Assembly (NCBI GenBank): GCA_032164245.1
Contig: JAVMKO010000004.1
Location: 35,379,626-35,443,625 of the forward strand
Direction: 5' to 3'
Source of the DNA: Sternotherus odoratus
Lineage: Eukaryota; Chordata; Testudines; Kinosternidae
DNA: 64,000 nucleotides
Made by a program: the position numbers and the translations under genes. The notes below the pieces were generated by a model. It had not been told where the DNA came from. It ran no database searches and was given only the letters and a program-made list of their open reading frames with translations. This document shows positions 1 to 11,223 of the stretch, one piece after another (position 1 is the stretch's first letter; every line of letters starts with the position of its first letter).

Positions 1-2725
1 CATTTATAGGTGCTTGAGTGAGGTAAAGACTTCATATTTATGGCATTATTATTAAACCATTAAACTTCTTCTTTGGAAAGGTCAGTATTTGAAATGCAGA
101 ATATTATGGCAGACATGCACTGATTAGCTATTGGAAAATGAATTTACAAAAAGAGGTTCGTAAACAATTCCAAAAGTCAGAATAAATCCCAAAATGTGCA
201 TTTTTCTGTGCTACCAATAGAAACAAATCTTACATGCTATTGCGATGCATAAGAGCCAGATTCTGATACTCTCACTCCCATTGAAGTGAACAGGACTATT
301 CATGGACTAAAATACTACTCATTGTGAGTCCTTAGCCTTTATAAACTCTAAGACCTAAATTCTAACACTCTTGCTCAGTACAGGTAATGTTTTCTTACCC
401 CAAATCCTATTAACTTATATGAGAATATGGATATTCTCAATATGAGTAAGGATGGTTCTAAAGGAGGAACAACAATAAAATACATGCTGACTAATTTGTT
501 TTCCAATGAGAACTTTATTTCAAAGAGAGATTTATTTAATGGATTACCAGGAAGAAATATACTCATCTGAATGGATTCAAACTCTAGTAGTTATATGGTA
601 TGGGTCATGTGAAGAGGGCAGCATCAACCATCCTATTACTCTGTCTGTTTAGCATGTCAGTCCAAATTCTGCTTACATTTCTAACACTTTTTTTTTTAAA
701 GAAACACCTCGTATACTGGAATTTTGCCACTATTAAAAAGCTAAGAAGCATGAGCTGTATTCAGTACTTCGTGTTAATTTGTATGGGCTCACAATGTAAA
801 CAGTAAAAGCAGGGTAGATTTTAAAAATGTATTTCCTTTTAGGGTTTTTATGAATAGAAACTTCAGGAGAGTACTTTAATATTTGTGGAAGAAATCAAAA
901 CATCTCTGACTTCAAGCATCCTCCTGAGAAATTGCATGAAAAATTACTTTCTCATTCCATTTTCAAGCTCCTGCCTTCAAATAATCTCTTGAGGGCTAAA
1001 GTATTTGACTACATTATCTTACTGCACAGTATACTGGTGTAAAGATGATGAAGCCATGATAATGACCTAGCTCACAAATACAAAGAAGTAATTTCTTATG
1101 TTGTTTTCTTAAATACCAGGATTCAGTGCCAAAAGATATTGGGTCAGATTTACAGTGGTAACTAGGTGCCAAAAGATGCAGATAAGTGCCTAGAAGGAAT
1201 TTATGTAAGCTCTTAAACCATCTAAGTGCCTAGCTCACTTGAATGATTTTTGTCCATTATGTTCAGAGTACAGCTGAGTGAAGTACAGATAACAAGGTTT
1301 ACTGAGAGTTATATTTTGCCTTTTTTCAAGTATACAGAATAATCTAAAGTGCAAAACATTTTATTTATAATAATGTATTAAAGTTTTTATTTAAAATATT
1401 GCTATTAAGATGATTGCAAAATGTTATGACAAATGTTCACATTACTCTTCAAATGTCAAGATGAAATTTTGGGAACATAACATTTAAAAAATTCAAAATG
1501 TGTCATAAAATGTACCTTTCAAAGGACATAGGATTTTTGTTACAAATTCTTCTTCTTGTATAATGCTGGACAAACCCCATAGATTTCAGTGAACTTGCAT
1601 GAATGAATTCAGGCATTGTTTAAAAACAGAGAATATCAAATTTTACTATTACAGTTTTAATTCTCCCCTTTATAAATCAATCAAAATATTTTGTTTAATT
1701 TTCCAATTTGCATTACTCTTTTTCAGAAGTTGTTCCTGATTAAAGTCTATTGCTACTGCCTGATTTTAATAACATCACAAGTTTCATTGCCAGAGAACTA
1801 TGCTTAAAGTGTTCTTTGTACATATAGTTATGTCTTTGATTCACCAATCAACCATCTGTGCTCACAATCTAAATGTTTTGTGTCTCAAATTCTTTTGTCA
1901 TGTCCCACAACCCTATCACAGTTCCCAGGATTCATGTAATAGTATCTGCATAGCCTTCACTGAGCAAATCTGATAACATTTATCCTCTATCAGCCTTAGT
2001 TCTACTCTACATTATCTAGTGCAGACGTTGACTTAAGCAGAATTTTGTATTACATTTAATCAAGTTTTCCAATTCTACCCATGACATCAGTGCACCCCAC
2101 CTTTTTAAGGGGATTTATGGCATTGCAGTAATATTGTTCCAGTTTAGAGAACACAAAGTCAGCATAGCCAAACATATATAATAACAAGAAAAATCTCAAA
2201 CTTATTTCCTACATATTTTCCAGACTGGAAGATATCCAGTGGAATCTTGATTTAATTCAAAGTCCTTAAGCCTGCACAACTTGGGTCAGTAGTTTGATCT
2301 GATTAATTGTAATGGCTCCTTGAGAGACTGTGTATACTAAGCTTTTACTTAGAGCAAGGTATTTATGGATGAGTTATAATTTATAAACCCCTAACATTGG
2401 GGTTTATATGACAGATCCTTTAAACACAGTGCTATGAATGGCCACTTGCCTTTTAGTTAAAATGATGTATTCACCGGCATGAAGAAGGGCTTTCTGGAAT
2501 TCATAAATTGTTCAAATTCCACAGTTCATAAATCTGGAACTCATCTGAAAGTTGATGCTGAAGATAGAATCAGATGTACACAAAAATGCTACTAAATGAA
2601 AGATCAAATTATTATTGATATCATGACTTTTCTTACTCTAAAGTTTCAAAGGAAAAGGTTTTTTTTATTATTTGATTTTTTTAAACACCACAGTGACTAA
2701 TGAGAAAAATAATCCCAGAGACAAG
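1..2725. other. AT-rich non-coding stretch
   Basis: No gene, RNA gene or intact mobile element is recognisable. The two short open frames near 375-566 and 600-806 have no domain, no gene-like composition and no plausible splice context, so I treat them as chance. The stretch is AT-rich with homopolymer runs typical of vertebrate intergenic or intronic DNA. Around 245-345 and 1150-1240 there are scraps resembling the palindromic sauropsid repeats seen elsewhere in the window (a 'GATTCTGATACTCTCACTCC' phrase and 'AGGTGCC' phrases). Confidence 0.6.
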
Positions 2726-2731
2726 TGGGTG

Positions 2732-2889
2732 ATGTAATGTGTTTTATTGGACCAACTTCTGTAGGTGAGAGAAAAAAGCTTTCAGGCTCACACAGAGTTC
2801 TTCCTCATCTCTGGGAAATGTACTCAGAGTATATACAGCTAAATACAAAGTGGAATAGATCATTTAACATTAGTTAACACATATTTCAG
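2732..2889 (-). mobile_element. Penelope-like element 3' UTR fragment (inverted relative to its ORF)
   Basis: On the minus strand this reads as the 3' untranslated end of a common turtle retroelement: it closes with GTTGGTCCAATAAAA, preceded by a CTCTCTCACC stretch and a GAAAGC motif. That block resembles a hammerhead ribozyme core, a feature known from Penelope-like elements. The adjacent ORF remnant at 2890-3650 lies on the plus strand, so the two parts of one element face opposite ways. The family name rests on recall of related copies and has not been searched. Confidence 0.6.
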
Positions 2890-3650
2890 ATGCCACGGAC
2901 TATGTAAAGGAGAAAGTTAAGGGATATACACCTTAACTCACCTAAAACCACTTTCTCCAAATCATGACACTCCACCAGAGAATCAGATCTTATCATGAAA
3001 TGAGCCATCCAAATATTCTGAGAGAACCTGCTACAATGCAGAAATAAAATCCCCTCTGACAATACACCCCTAGTTGTCACCTACAACCTTATACTGGAAT
3101 CCATATGGGTTATCATCAAGCAATTACAACCCATACAACCTATCCTTAAAGAAGTCTTCAGGACCCCCTCTTCTGGCCTTCAAACATCTTGCTCCCCACC
3201 ACCCTCTCCAACGTCATCATAAGAAGCAACTCCTCACAGACCAGGCTACCCAACTCAAAGCTGCACCAGAGCCACCTGTCAGAACAACAGTCAAAAAACC
3301 TGTAGAGTCCATTGTTGTGATGATCAACACCCCCCAACCACACAGCTTTCAAGATCCATGGGTCCTACACATGCCTATTACAACATGAAGTATACTTTGT
3401 CTAGTACACTAAATGCCACAATAACAACTATGTGGGTGTGATGAGACAATCACAATATTCTTGAATAAACTCACACAGAAAAGTAAGAGATAAAAACACC
3501 ACATCACCTATGAGTGAACATTTTCCCCAAAGTGATCATTCCACTCTGACCTCTCTGTCATCATCCTCAAAGGAAACCTGCACAGCACCTTTAAAGGATA
3601 AGCCTGGGATCTTAAATTCATAATATGGATTCATAATCCATAAAAAAATC
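2890..3650 (+). pseudogene. Decayed Penelope-like ORF, C-terminal part with GIY-YIG remnant
   Basis: The region is a broken coding remnant from the C-terminal part of a Penelope-like retroelement polyprotein, where a reverse transcriptase is followed by a GIY-YIG endonuclease. Codons from about 3070 read in frame as LVVTY and then IIKQLQP. The phrase encoding MINTP, followed by a stretch reading into HMPIT, lies at 3320-3390. The zone at 3395-3490 corresponds to the GIY-YIG part (remnants of a CTKC-like and an NNYVG-like motif). Frameshifts and stops interrupt it throughout, so it cannot be functional. The open frame at 3074-3388 is in a shifted frame and is not the ancestral protein. Family assignment is moderately secure; the decay is certain. 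Confidence 0.62.
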
Positions 3651-5310
3651 TTCATTTATCTTTATTCTAAATGTAAGAAAGTATCTTTAGAGTTCCATCC
3701 AAAGTGTGTCTGAATGCTTCATTTAATCAGGTTAAACTGTAGCTTTTCATAGGCCTTTTTAAGATAGACTACAATAGCTGGAAGGGTACAAGTACAGCTT
3801 ATCACATAAATAAAAGCTCATTTAAAAAAATCCTAAAACACTGATTTACACATTAGACCTTATCAATTCCAGTCCACCTTCAAGTAATTGAATTCTATTG
3901 GTATTTTCAACTCTCTCACCTACAGCTTTGATCTTGTCAGGTTTCACAAATCAAACATAGTTGTATATAGTCAAACATGAATGGGAGACCTTCCAGGAAT
4001 AATGTGAGTAACTACCGAACATGGTGATATTGTTAGAAAGTTGCAGTCTTCTCTTTGAGCATGTGACTGAAAAAATACCTGAGCATAGTGTTAGATGGCA
4101 TGCCATCTTTCAGAAGTGTTGCAAATCTCGGGTTTTACCCTGTAGTGGAGTTATCCACATCTATTAGTACTCCCTGCTCCTCCCAGTTAAACTGGGACGT
4201 GGATGGCCAAAGACTTCCTCTGTCATTTTCTGCCACTGGAACTTAATCACAAAGGAGCCACAATGGAAGAGGGTCCACGGAAAAAAATAAATGCAGCCAA
4301 AAGATTCCCTGAAGGGATTGGGGAAGAGAAACAAAATGACACATGGTTACCTACAACCAGTCACTAGACCCACAAAGCTCCCAGGGATGAAACACCCACC
4401 ATCTCCAGGCAACCAGAGTGATTCATATGTCAATAGAACCCGCAGTTTGCAGATCTAAGGGAGCATGATTAGCCTAGTCAATAAATCTCCTATTTTTCCA
4501 AATACTATACATTTTTAAAATACCCACTGCAATATCAACTAGCTGTAATATTTTTCTTCATTTCCTGTTCCAAACCATTGTGTAGTGTTCCTGTGCCCTC
4601 TTAGATAGCTACTGCATTCCATCCTCAAGGTGGTTGCACTTCAGTTATGGAAGAGTCCTGGATATAGGTTTCTCTTCCAAAGAAAAGAATTGTGGAAAGA
4701 GAAAGGTCCACAGTTACCCAAGCTGGGATCCCAGCAAGTTCTCCCCTCAGAGCAAGGGCTCCATGGAATAAGCTTATGTGGTTTTCTAGTTATACAGATT
4801 CTCTGAGCTCAACCAGGAAATTCAGTTTTGGCCTTACAACTCTCAGAGCAGCCACACAAAGAGCTATTCTTGCTGCACTTTCTGCCTCTTCCATTCCCCT
4901 CATGGAAGCATGCTCAAGCAGAGCTGCACTTCCACTGACTGCCCCTCTATACTTTGCTGTTTTCAAATTCGGGAGAAGCCGTGGAGGGGGAATTAACTTT
5001 CAGGTGAACTTTTGCTGAGAAATCTGTAGATCTGGGGGGATCATGATATAGAAAAGTGGCACAACAGCTTCTTCCCATCACAGTCCCAGGTAGACATAAT
5101 CCCACATCCAAAGAGTTGTCCTTAAAAGCCTGAGAGGGCTCCATGAACTCAAAGGTGGAAAGAATGAGCACACAAGCCATCTCTGCCCTTTCTGAAATGT
5201 TTGCGACCTTTCTGTCCCTTTCCATGCTCCATTGATTTCCAGTATAGTCAAGAGTGGGGCATCTGGCCCTTAGCAGTAAAGGGCCCTTAGCTTGCATCTG
5301 GCCCTTAGCT
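3651..5310. other. Unassigned stretch with minor palindrome
   Basis: No gene or clear repeat is assigned. A 16-bp perfect palindrome (AGATGGCATGCCATCT) lies at 4093-4108. Positions 4690-5050 support overlapping open frames on both strands, but neither contains a recognisable domain. A short local duplication of a 'GGCCCTTAGCTTGCATC' phrase occurs at 5280-5318, just before the next repeat. Confidence 0.5.
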
Positions 5311-5405
5311 TGCATCCGACGAAGTGGGTATTAGCCCACGAAAGCTTATGCTTCAAAACTTTATAGTTAGTCTTTAAGGTGCCACAGGACTTTGTTACTT
5401 CTACC
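5311..5405 (+). repeat. Hammerhead-like sauropsid repeat, degenerate half-copy
   Basis: This shares with the foldback at 6871-7053 the order of a CGA(T/C)GAAGTGGG stem arm, a TA-rich loop, a GCCCACGAAAGC block, TTATGCT, and then a TTAGTCT..AAGGTGCCACA tail. The stem arms GTGGG (5323-5327) and CCCAC (5335-5339) can still pair, and GAAAGC follows at 5340-5345. The first core reads CCGACGA instead of CTGATGA, so a ribozyme made from it would be inactive. Confidence 0.6.
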
Positions 5406-6555
5406 TTAAACTGACATTAACTTGTTGAATTGAACAGTAGAGATGCTCTCATTCTGCCTTTCAATTGTTGTATCGCGCCTACTATTGGGATGTTCAAACA
5501 ATGGAAGATAATGTACAATATAAATCACATAATCTAAAAACAATGGAGTGAATTAGGGACAGTGTTTTAGCATTAAGTCTGAACTTCCAGACTTCTTTCA
5601 ACTGGACACATTGATTTTATGGGTTTGTTTTTGCTTGGTTGTTGGGTGTGTTATGAGTAATAACTGATAACTTTTATCAGATTTGATCATTCTTCAGATT
5701 TTGATTAGTCTTAACATATTTTTGTTTCGGATTCCAAGTTACCATTGGAAGACAACTTTACCGTACACACTTCTTAGTGTTTTTTTTCTCCTGATGAAAA
5801 CATCACAGATAGGGTTCTACTAAGGTCAAATATGTTCTGCTAGAACTATGTAACTTCAGGAGCCTTCCATCATATCTATTAGTATTTGGTTTTAAAAAGA
5901 AGTTAATGTAGCAAAACTATAGATCTTTAAAACTAACTCATAACAACTGAGCCCACCTAACCCTGAAGGGCAGAATTACATCTTAATGGGGAATCAGCTT
6001 CATTTTTTCTGTCTTTATTTCAACAGAATGAATAAGACACATAACATTTTCTACAGGTCTACATATAGTATGCCTCATTAATGCCTAAGATCTGAATTTA
6101 TTAACTTTATTAATCTATTCTCTAATAATTTATGTGTAGTGATCTATATCTTAACTAGATCTGCATTTCTAGCATATATTTATATCTGGAAAGTTTTTTT
6201 CAACATAGTCCTTCCTCTAATCCCCTCTTCTGCTTCTACTCCTTTCCACCTCTGTTGTGGTGTCTGTTTAATTTTGGGAAGTGAAAAATATGTAGCTATT
6301 TTGTGACAACGATTTTATTGCCTCAACAGAAAAAAAACAACCTTAAAAATCCAGCTAATAAATCATCCTTCTGTTCTTGATGGGGCCCATTAACAAACAC
6401 TGGATGTCCCACTAAATGTATGTTGACTGGTTGAAAATGTGAGTCAATGTTAAGAAGCTCGTTCTTACATTGCAGACTAAATGGGGGAGTCTTAGTTTTA
6501 GTTTCCTGCTGTCTTACTTGATTTTCTCCTTTTTAAAAACAGAAGGTTTACATAT
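5406..6555. other. AT-rich non-coding stretch
   Basis: No open frame of note, no RNA gene and no repeat that I can name. The composition is ordinary AT-rich DNA. Confidence 0.6.
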
Positions 6556-6569
6556 GTAAATCCAGATTC

Positions 6570-6740
6570 TCTTACAGCCTGGCCCAAAGCCCACTGACGT
6601 CAGAGTTTTTCCACTGATTTCACTGGGCTCTGAATCAGGCCACTGAAGTGGGAGCTCCCTAGGGGACAGGGACCATTTCTTGGGCCCCAGTACTAACTGG
6701 GGACTCCGGGCTATGTGGCAATATAAAAATAAATAATTCA
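6570..6740 (+). repeat. Old L2/MIR-like 3' tail joined to palindromic scrap
   Basis: Positions 6575-6645 carry a 'CACTGATTTCACTGGG' phrase and then 'CTGAATCAGGCC', typical of the palindromic sauropsid repeats in this window. From 6660 the sequence GGGACAGGGACCATTTCTTG followed by a GTGGCAATATAAAAATAAATAA tail resembles the 3' end of L2/CORE-SINE-type retroposons, also seen at 27840-27975. The copy is strongly diverged. Confidence 0.45.
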
Positions 6741-6870
6741 GAATTGTATATGACTTTCACTGACCATCTGTGTTAATGCAGTATCTCCCATTACTTTCAT
6801 TGTGAACTTTTGCAGGACAACAGTCTATATTTTGTGTTCATTAAGAGCAATGCATATTGTACAATCTTAC

Positions 6871-7075
6871 CACGAATAAGACAAGGAAGACTTGTAGCAC
6901 TTTAGAGACTACCCAGTTTATTTCAGCATAAGCTTTCATGGGCTATAGCCCACTTCATCGGGCTGATGAAGTGGGCTATAGCCCACGAAAGCTTATGCTG
7001 AAATAAACTGGTTAGTCTCCAAGATGCTACAAATCTTCCTCATCTTATTTATGGATACAGACTAACACGGCTGCT
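6871..7075. repeat. Long foldback of the hammerhead-like repeat
   Basis: Two arms of about 89 bp (6871-6959 and 6965-7053) are near-perfect inverted repeats around a 5-bp spacer, GGGCT. Each arm contains the GATGAAGTGGGCTATAGCCC block, then GAAAGCTTATGCT, GAAATAAACTGG, a TAGTCTC phrase and a TCTTCC phrase. The right arm continues into ATACAGACTAACACGGCTGC, a frequent right end of this family in turtles. Related copies normally have a longer spacer between the arms, so this looks like a collapsed or head-to-head form. The arms differ at only a handful of sites. Confidence 0.85.
6963..7000 (+). ncRNA. Hammerhead-ribozyme-like motif (probably inactive)
   Basis: Reading 5' to 3': CTGATGA (6963-6969, the first conserved core), a bulged A, stem II GTGGGC/GCCCAC (6971-6976 with 6981-6986) closed by a TATA loop, GAAA (6987-6990, the second core), then a minimal stem III AGC/GCT (6990-6992 with 6997-6999) around a TTAT loop. 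This matches the type I hammerhead layout with the very short stem III known from Penelope-like elements. The base after the stem-III U, where cleavage would occur, is G (7000); hammerheads need A, C or U there. A stem I partner is not evident. The minus-strand arm has a matching but weaker motif with core CCGATGA (6961-6955). Confidence 0.55.
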
Positions 7076-7383
7076 AATCTTAAATCTTACCACTGTGTTG
7101 AGAACATAAAAGAAGTGTGTATTACAGCTACCATGTAACTCGAAACACATTGTTTTGTTAAAAATCATATATATTCTGAGTCAATTATGAAAACCCCCAA
7201 AAAATTAGAAATCAACTGTACTGTTCACTTGGAATACTATTAGACATTGGACTGCTCACGTGGAGCCAATTACAGGATTAAAGCCTAAATTTGCACTTTA
7301 CTCGGCTTGAACTAGCCAGCTTCACTTTCTGGTCTTCATACCTTAGTACAAATGCTGCTATAGCTGCATTGGAAATTCATTAT

Positions 7384-7775
7384 TATGGGGTGGGCAAACT
7401 TTTTGGCCTGAGGGCCACACCTGGGTATGGAAATTGTATGATGGGCTACGAAATTGGAGGTTGGGGTGCAGAAGAGGTGAGGCTCCAGCTGGGGATGCAA
7501 GCTCTGGGGTAGGGCCAAAAATGAGGAGCTCAGGCCATGGGATGGGACGCTGGGCTGTGGCAAGGGTGCTGGCTGGGGGTGCAGGCTTTGTGGTGGGGCT
7601 GGGGCTGAGTGGTTGGGGGTGCAGGAAGATGCTCTGGTCTGAGACTGAGGGGTTCAGAAGGCAGGAGGGGAATCAGGGCTGGGGCAGGAGGCTGGGGCGC
7701 AAGAGGTAGTCAGGAGTGCATGCTCCGGGCAGTGTTTACCTCAAGCAGCTCCCAGAAGCAGTGGTACATTGCATA
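7384..7775 (+). mobile_element. hAT-type DNA element, left end, truncated
   Basis: The sequence starts with GGGGTGGGCAAACTTTTTGG, the terminal inverted repeat of a Charlie-like hAT family, and passes into 'GAGGGCCACACCTGGGTATG'. A G-rich body of loosely repeated 'GGGGTGCAGGAGGGG'-like phrases (7455-7715) follows, ending near a CCTCAAGCAGCTCCCAGAAG phrase. No right-hand inverted repeat is found, so the copy is truncated near 7775. The open frames at 7291-7709 exist only because this G-rich body lacks stops. No transposase is encoded. Confidence 0.7.
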
Positions 7776-10670
7776 GCTGGAAGAAGGGAAAAAATGGTGA
7801 ATGCCATTGAGGAAAATGCTTACTCTTACAGAAAGTTTCATTGGACTGAAGGTTGTGGCACTGGCATACAGACAATAGAACTGATTGCCAATTATAGTCC
7901 CACATAATTTAATGGTAAAATTAATAATGATTCCAAAGTTAAGACATTACCAAGAGGCTCGTGAAGCATGAATTATCATCAACCATCTGCCCAAGATAGC
8001 TAGATCACTATCAGATTTTTTTTATTCTACCTACCGATTTTCCCCTTCTCATGTTTTAAAAAGTACTTACAGATCAAATCATATGCAGTTTTAACAGTTA
8101 TAACTGACTTATGTAGGAAGCAATCTTTATTCCTTTTAGCTAAAATATCACATTTTGTTATACTTATGACCATGATCCATTCACATTTATTAATGGCATT
8201 TAGTATTCCATTAAATAAAAACACAATTATTATAAAACCAAACCATTTGGAAATGTCCCTGCAAAAGAATTACATTAAATTTGTCCTGGGACTTCAACAA
8301 CTAAGAATCAGTACATTGAAATGTCAATACATTTTGCTTAACCAGCTCAGATGTTGCTAAAAAAGACTGCAGTTCTTAAATCTCTGAACTCTTTGCCTCC
8401 TCCCTGTTCCAGCACTGCTTCTCATCCCAAGAGTTTTACCAGGTCATTTGAATGTTATTCTATTTAATACACTGAACTCAGAATACTGAATCAATCAGAA
8501 TACTGAATCAGTTTCCAATTTAACTTAGTGTACTTAAAGTGCTGGTTGTATCTTTAATTGGACTGAAAGGGCAAACCACTTGAGGTAGCCACTTTAAGAA
8601 ACATTAAAATGTGTGCTTCATAGGGAAGTTGGCACTTCCCTGGTTACAGCATTTAGCTGCAGTATGAAGGTGTCCACGTTACTATAAAGTGAACAATTGT
8701 GGTCACATATAAATGTGTTGAACACCTGAAGCTCTCACTGACTGCATATGGGTTTCAGAAGCTAAATACCTTTGAAAATTATGCCATCATGATAATTACT
8801 TTGGGCAATGCCATAAATCATGTGTATTGGTAATTGTCCACTTTTCTAGTGATAGCCACTGTACATGGATAAAGATGTTCAGAAGAGGATGAAAGTTGCC
8901 AGGGATGTATATACATGTGCTTTGGTTCCACTTTCAGAAGTAGCATGGATATCTGTACTGGAGTCTGAGCTCCTGAAGTTCCCCTGTCCTGTTCTAGCCA
9001 CTTTGGAGGACCAAACTGAGATACCACTCATCAACAATTAACAGGAAATACAAAAATTATCAAATATTTTAATTGTGTAGAAACTCATCGAGATCAGAGA
9101 AGACTACTGTCTCTTTCATATGACTCAGGATAACCAAGCACTAGAAAGAAGACAGAAACAAAAAGACTAAGAAGTCTGGCTGTTTGTCATAGGCAGCAGC
9201 AGAAGTCCGATACCTTGCCACTGGAAATTAATGTGGCCTGAATGTCCCTAACTCTGGCTAGCTTTGCTTTATATCAGCAGGGCCTGACATTTGCTCACTT
9301 TAGTTCAGGCCTTAGGCTTTGTACTAGGCCCCATACTTCAGGCTCTACTACATGGGGATCTGACAGACTCAAAAGGAGAGTCAATCCAGATATTGTGAAC
9401 TGGAAATTTTTGCCAGCTAAAACAAGAGAGATTGAAGCCTTAATGTTCATTCTTATTTACTGTTGTTATGGTATGTCATCAGGTAAGCCAGCATATTTTG
9501 CTGTCATTCAACCCCCAAAGATACAATTTACAACTAAAGCCTCACTCTTATGACCTATAAAAATAGGCCAGGTTCTCTCAGTTGTGGGTAAGGTCTGTGG
9601 GGGAGCTGGTTATGGATCCCTTATTCTTTGGATCAGTCTGTGCTGACCCCAGCCCTGGAGCAAATTAAAACAGTCTAAGGGCTGTTCTAACTTATGCCAT
9701 CTTTGTATGATTCTTAAGGGGGAATAAACCAGTCTCACCATAACCCAAATGATTAACCTAGTGGGGATGGGGGAACCTAAAGAAAGGTCTCTGAGTCAAA
9801 CAATTCCTCTCCCATTTCTAAGAGCCATATTTTATATTGTCTTGTACTGTTTTCATGACAGTTTGAAAGTTTTGCATGTTTTATAAAATTGCTCCAGGTT
9901 TACAGACTTGAGAACATGCCCATTTTGATGCAAAAGTCACTTCTCTATATTTGCCAGCTCTTCTCTGGTCACAGAAGGCACTTTGTATTCATGCAGGAAT
10001 CTAAAATGCACCAGAAGCATATACCAACAGCATAGTAATTCACAGCCATGTGGCTTATTGCTATTAATATTCACACGACATAAGGAAGGCCAATGCTTTT
10101 CCATTGACAACACTGTAATATCTTCAAAAGTATTTGCAATCTTGGTTATGTAGATTAATTAGATGCAATATACACTTACTAAGCAGATCACCCTCGGTCT
10201 GCCTCACGTTGGCAACATTACGGGCGTCAAAGTCTTCACACAGATGATCTGTTCTTGAACTGTTTCCCCAATATATTAAGTACAAATGTTCCCCCCACAC
10301 CCACCAAGCATGCATGTCTGTTCTTTTTCTCTCCCTATTTCCATACACATATGTAGTTATTGTGAATTTTGCAAGAAAATTCCAATTTCCATTCATGCTT
10401 TATTGCCTATACATCATTCTTAAAATGAATCACCAAGAGAGTAACATAGCACAGGCTATTTCTCCACGCTCCCTTATTGTAAGCTTTTTCTCTATTGAAA
10501 CACATTTCAAAGCTATTTCTCAAGCTATTAGTTTTTGTAGCTGATGTACATAATCCCTTTGTGGAAGCTATAGTGATACAACATTCTACATTTTCATTGC
10601 AACAGTTATAAGTCCTGCAGTTTCACTATATGATAAAAGAGCAGAAATAATGACAGTCAGACCTAAAACT
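7776..10670. other. Unassigned AT-rich stretch
   Basis: No gene or clear element. A 17-18-bp tandem duplication (TCAGAATACTGAATCA) occurs at about 8475-8510. Several chance open frames of 65-103 codons lack domains. Phrases near 9240-9350 and 9600-9720 have a repeat-like feel (for example TCTAAGGGCTGTTCTAACTT), but I cannot name a family. Confidence 0.5.
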
Positions 10671-11223
10671 AGAGATGGGCAAATTCTTTCCAGAAGTATT
10701 CACAAGAAAATCTTTAGAATACCACCCCTCTATTTTCTTGACTAGTACTTTTGACTCCCTTATTTGTGCAACTTCAGGCGATCAATTTTTATTTGCCAGT
10801 ATGTTTGTGGGAAACAAAACCATTGTGAATACAACTGTGATTTATTTGCATGGGTTTTGTGAAAGTGTTATAATAGCCAGTTTGAAAAAACTATGTTACC
10901 TACTCAATTGATTTAAATGATTACAAAGATAGGATAATTTTTTAGAAGGAAAAAAGGGACTCCATGCCACAGTTTAGTTCACCCAGTCAGGAAAAAAGAA
11001 AGAAACAATACTTTGTGACTAAAATAATCAGTCATACAATGCAAATAATGATTGAGTACTTATAGCAACCAATTCTCCAGCAAGTTAATATTTGTTCAAA
11101 TTGAATATTTGTGAATAACAAACACATTAATTAAATTCATGACCTGTGTATAGATAATTCACCTATAAAAAAAGGGTTACATTTGCCAGATAATTATTTA
11201 TTATGGATAATTTGACCAGCTCT
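10671..11223. mobile_element. MITE-like element with inverted termini
   Basis: The left end reads AGAGATGGGCAAATTCTTTC. The right end, reverse-complemented, reads AGAGCTGGTCAAATTATCC, giving an imperfect terminal inverted repeat of about 19 bp. The 553-bp body is AT-rich and encodes nothing recognisable; the open frame at 10675-10911 shows no domain. I could not see a clean target duplication, so the superfamily is unresolved. Confidence 0.45.

Noticed and set aside
4692..5315. Overlapping open frames of 108 and 122 codons
   Set aside because: They overlap on opposite strands, show no domain, and run into a local duplication and a repeat at the edge.
7291..7709. Overlapping open frames around a G-rich region
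   Set aside because: They coincide with the G-rich body of a truncated hAT element.
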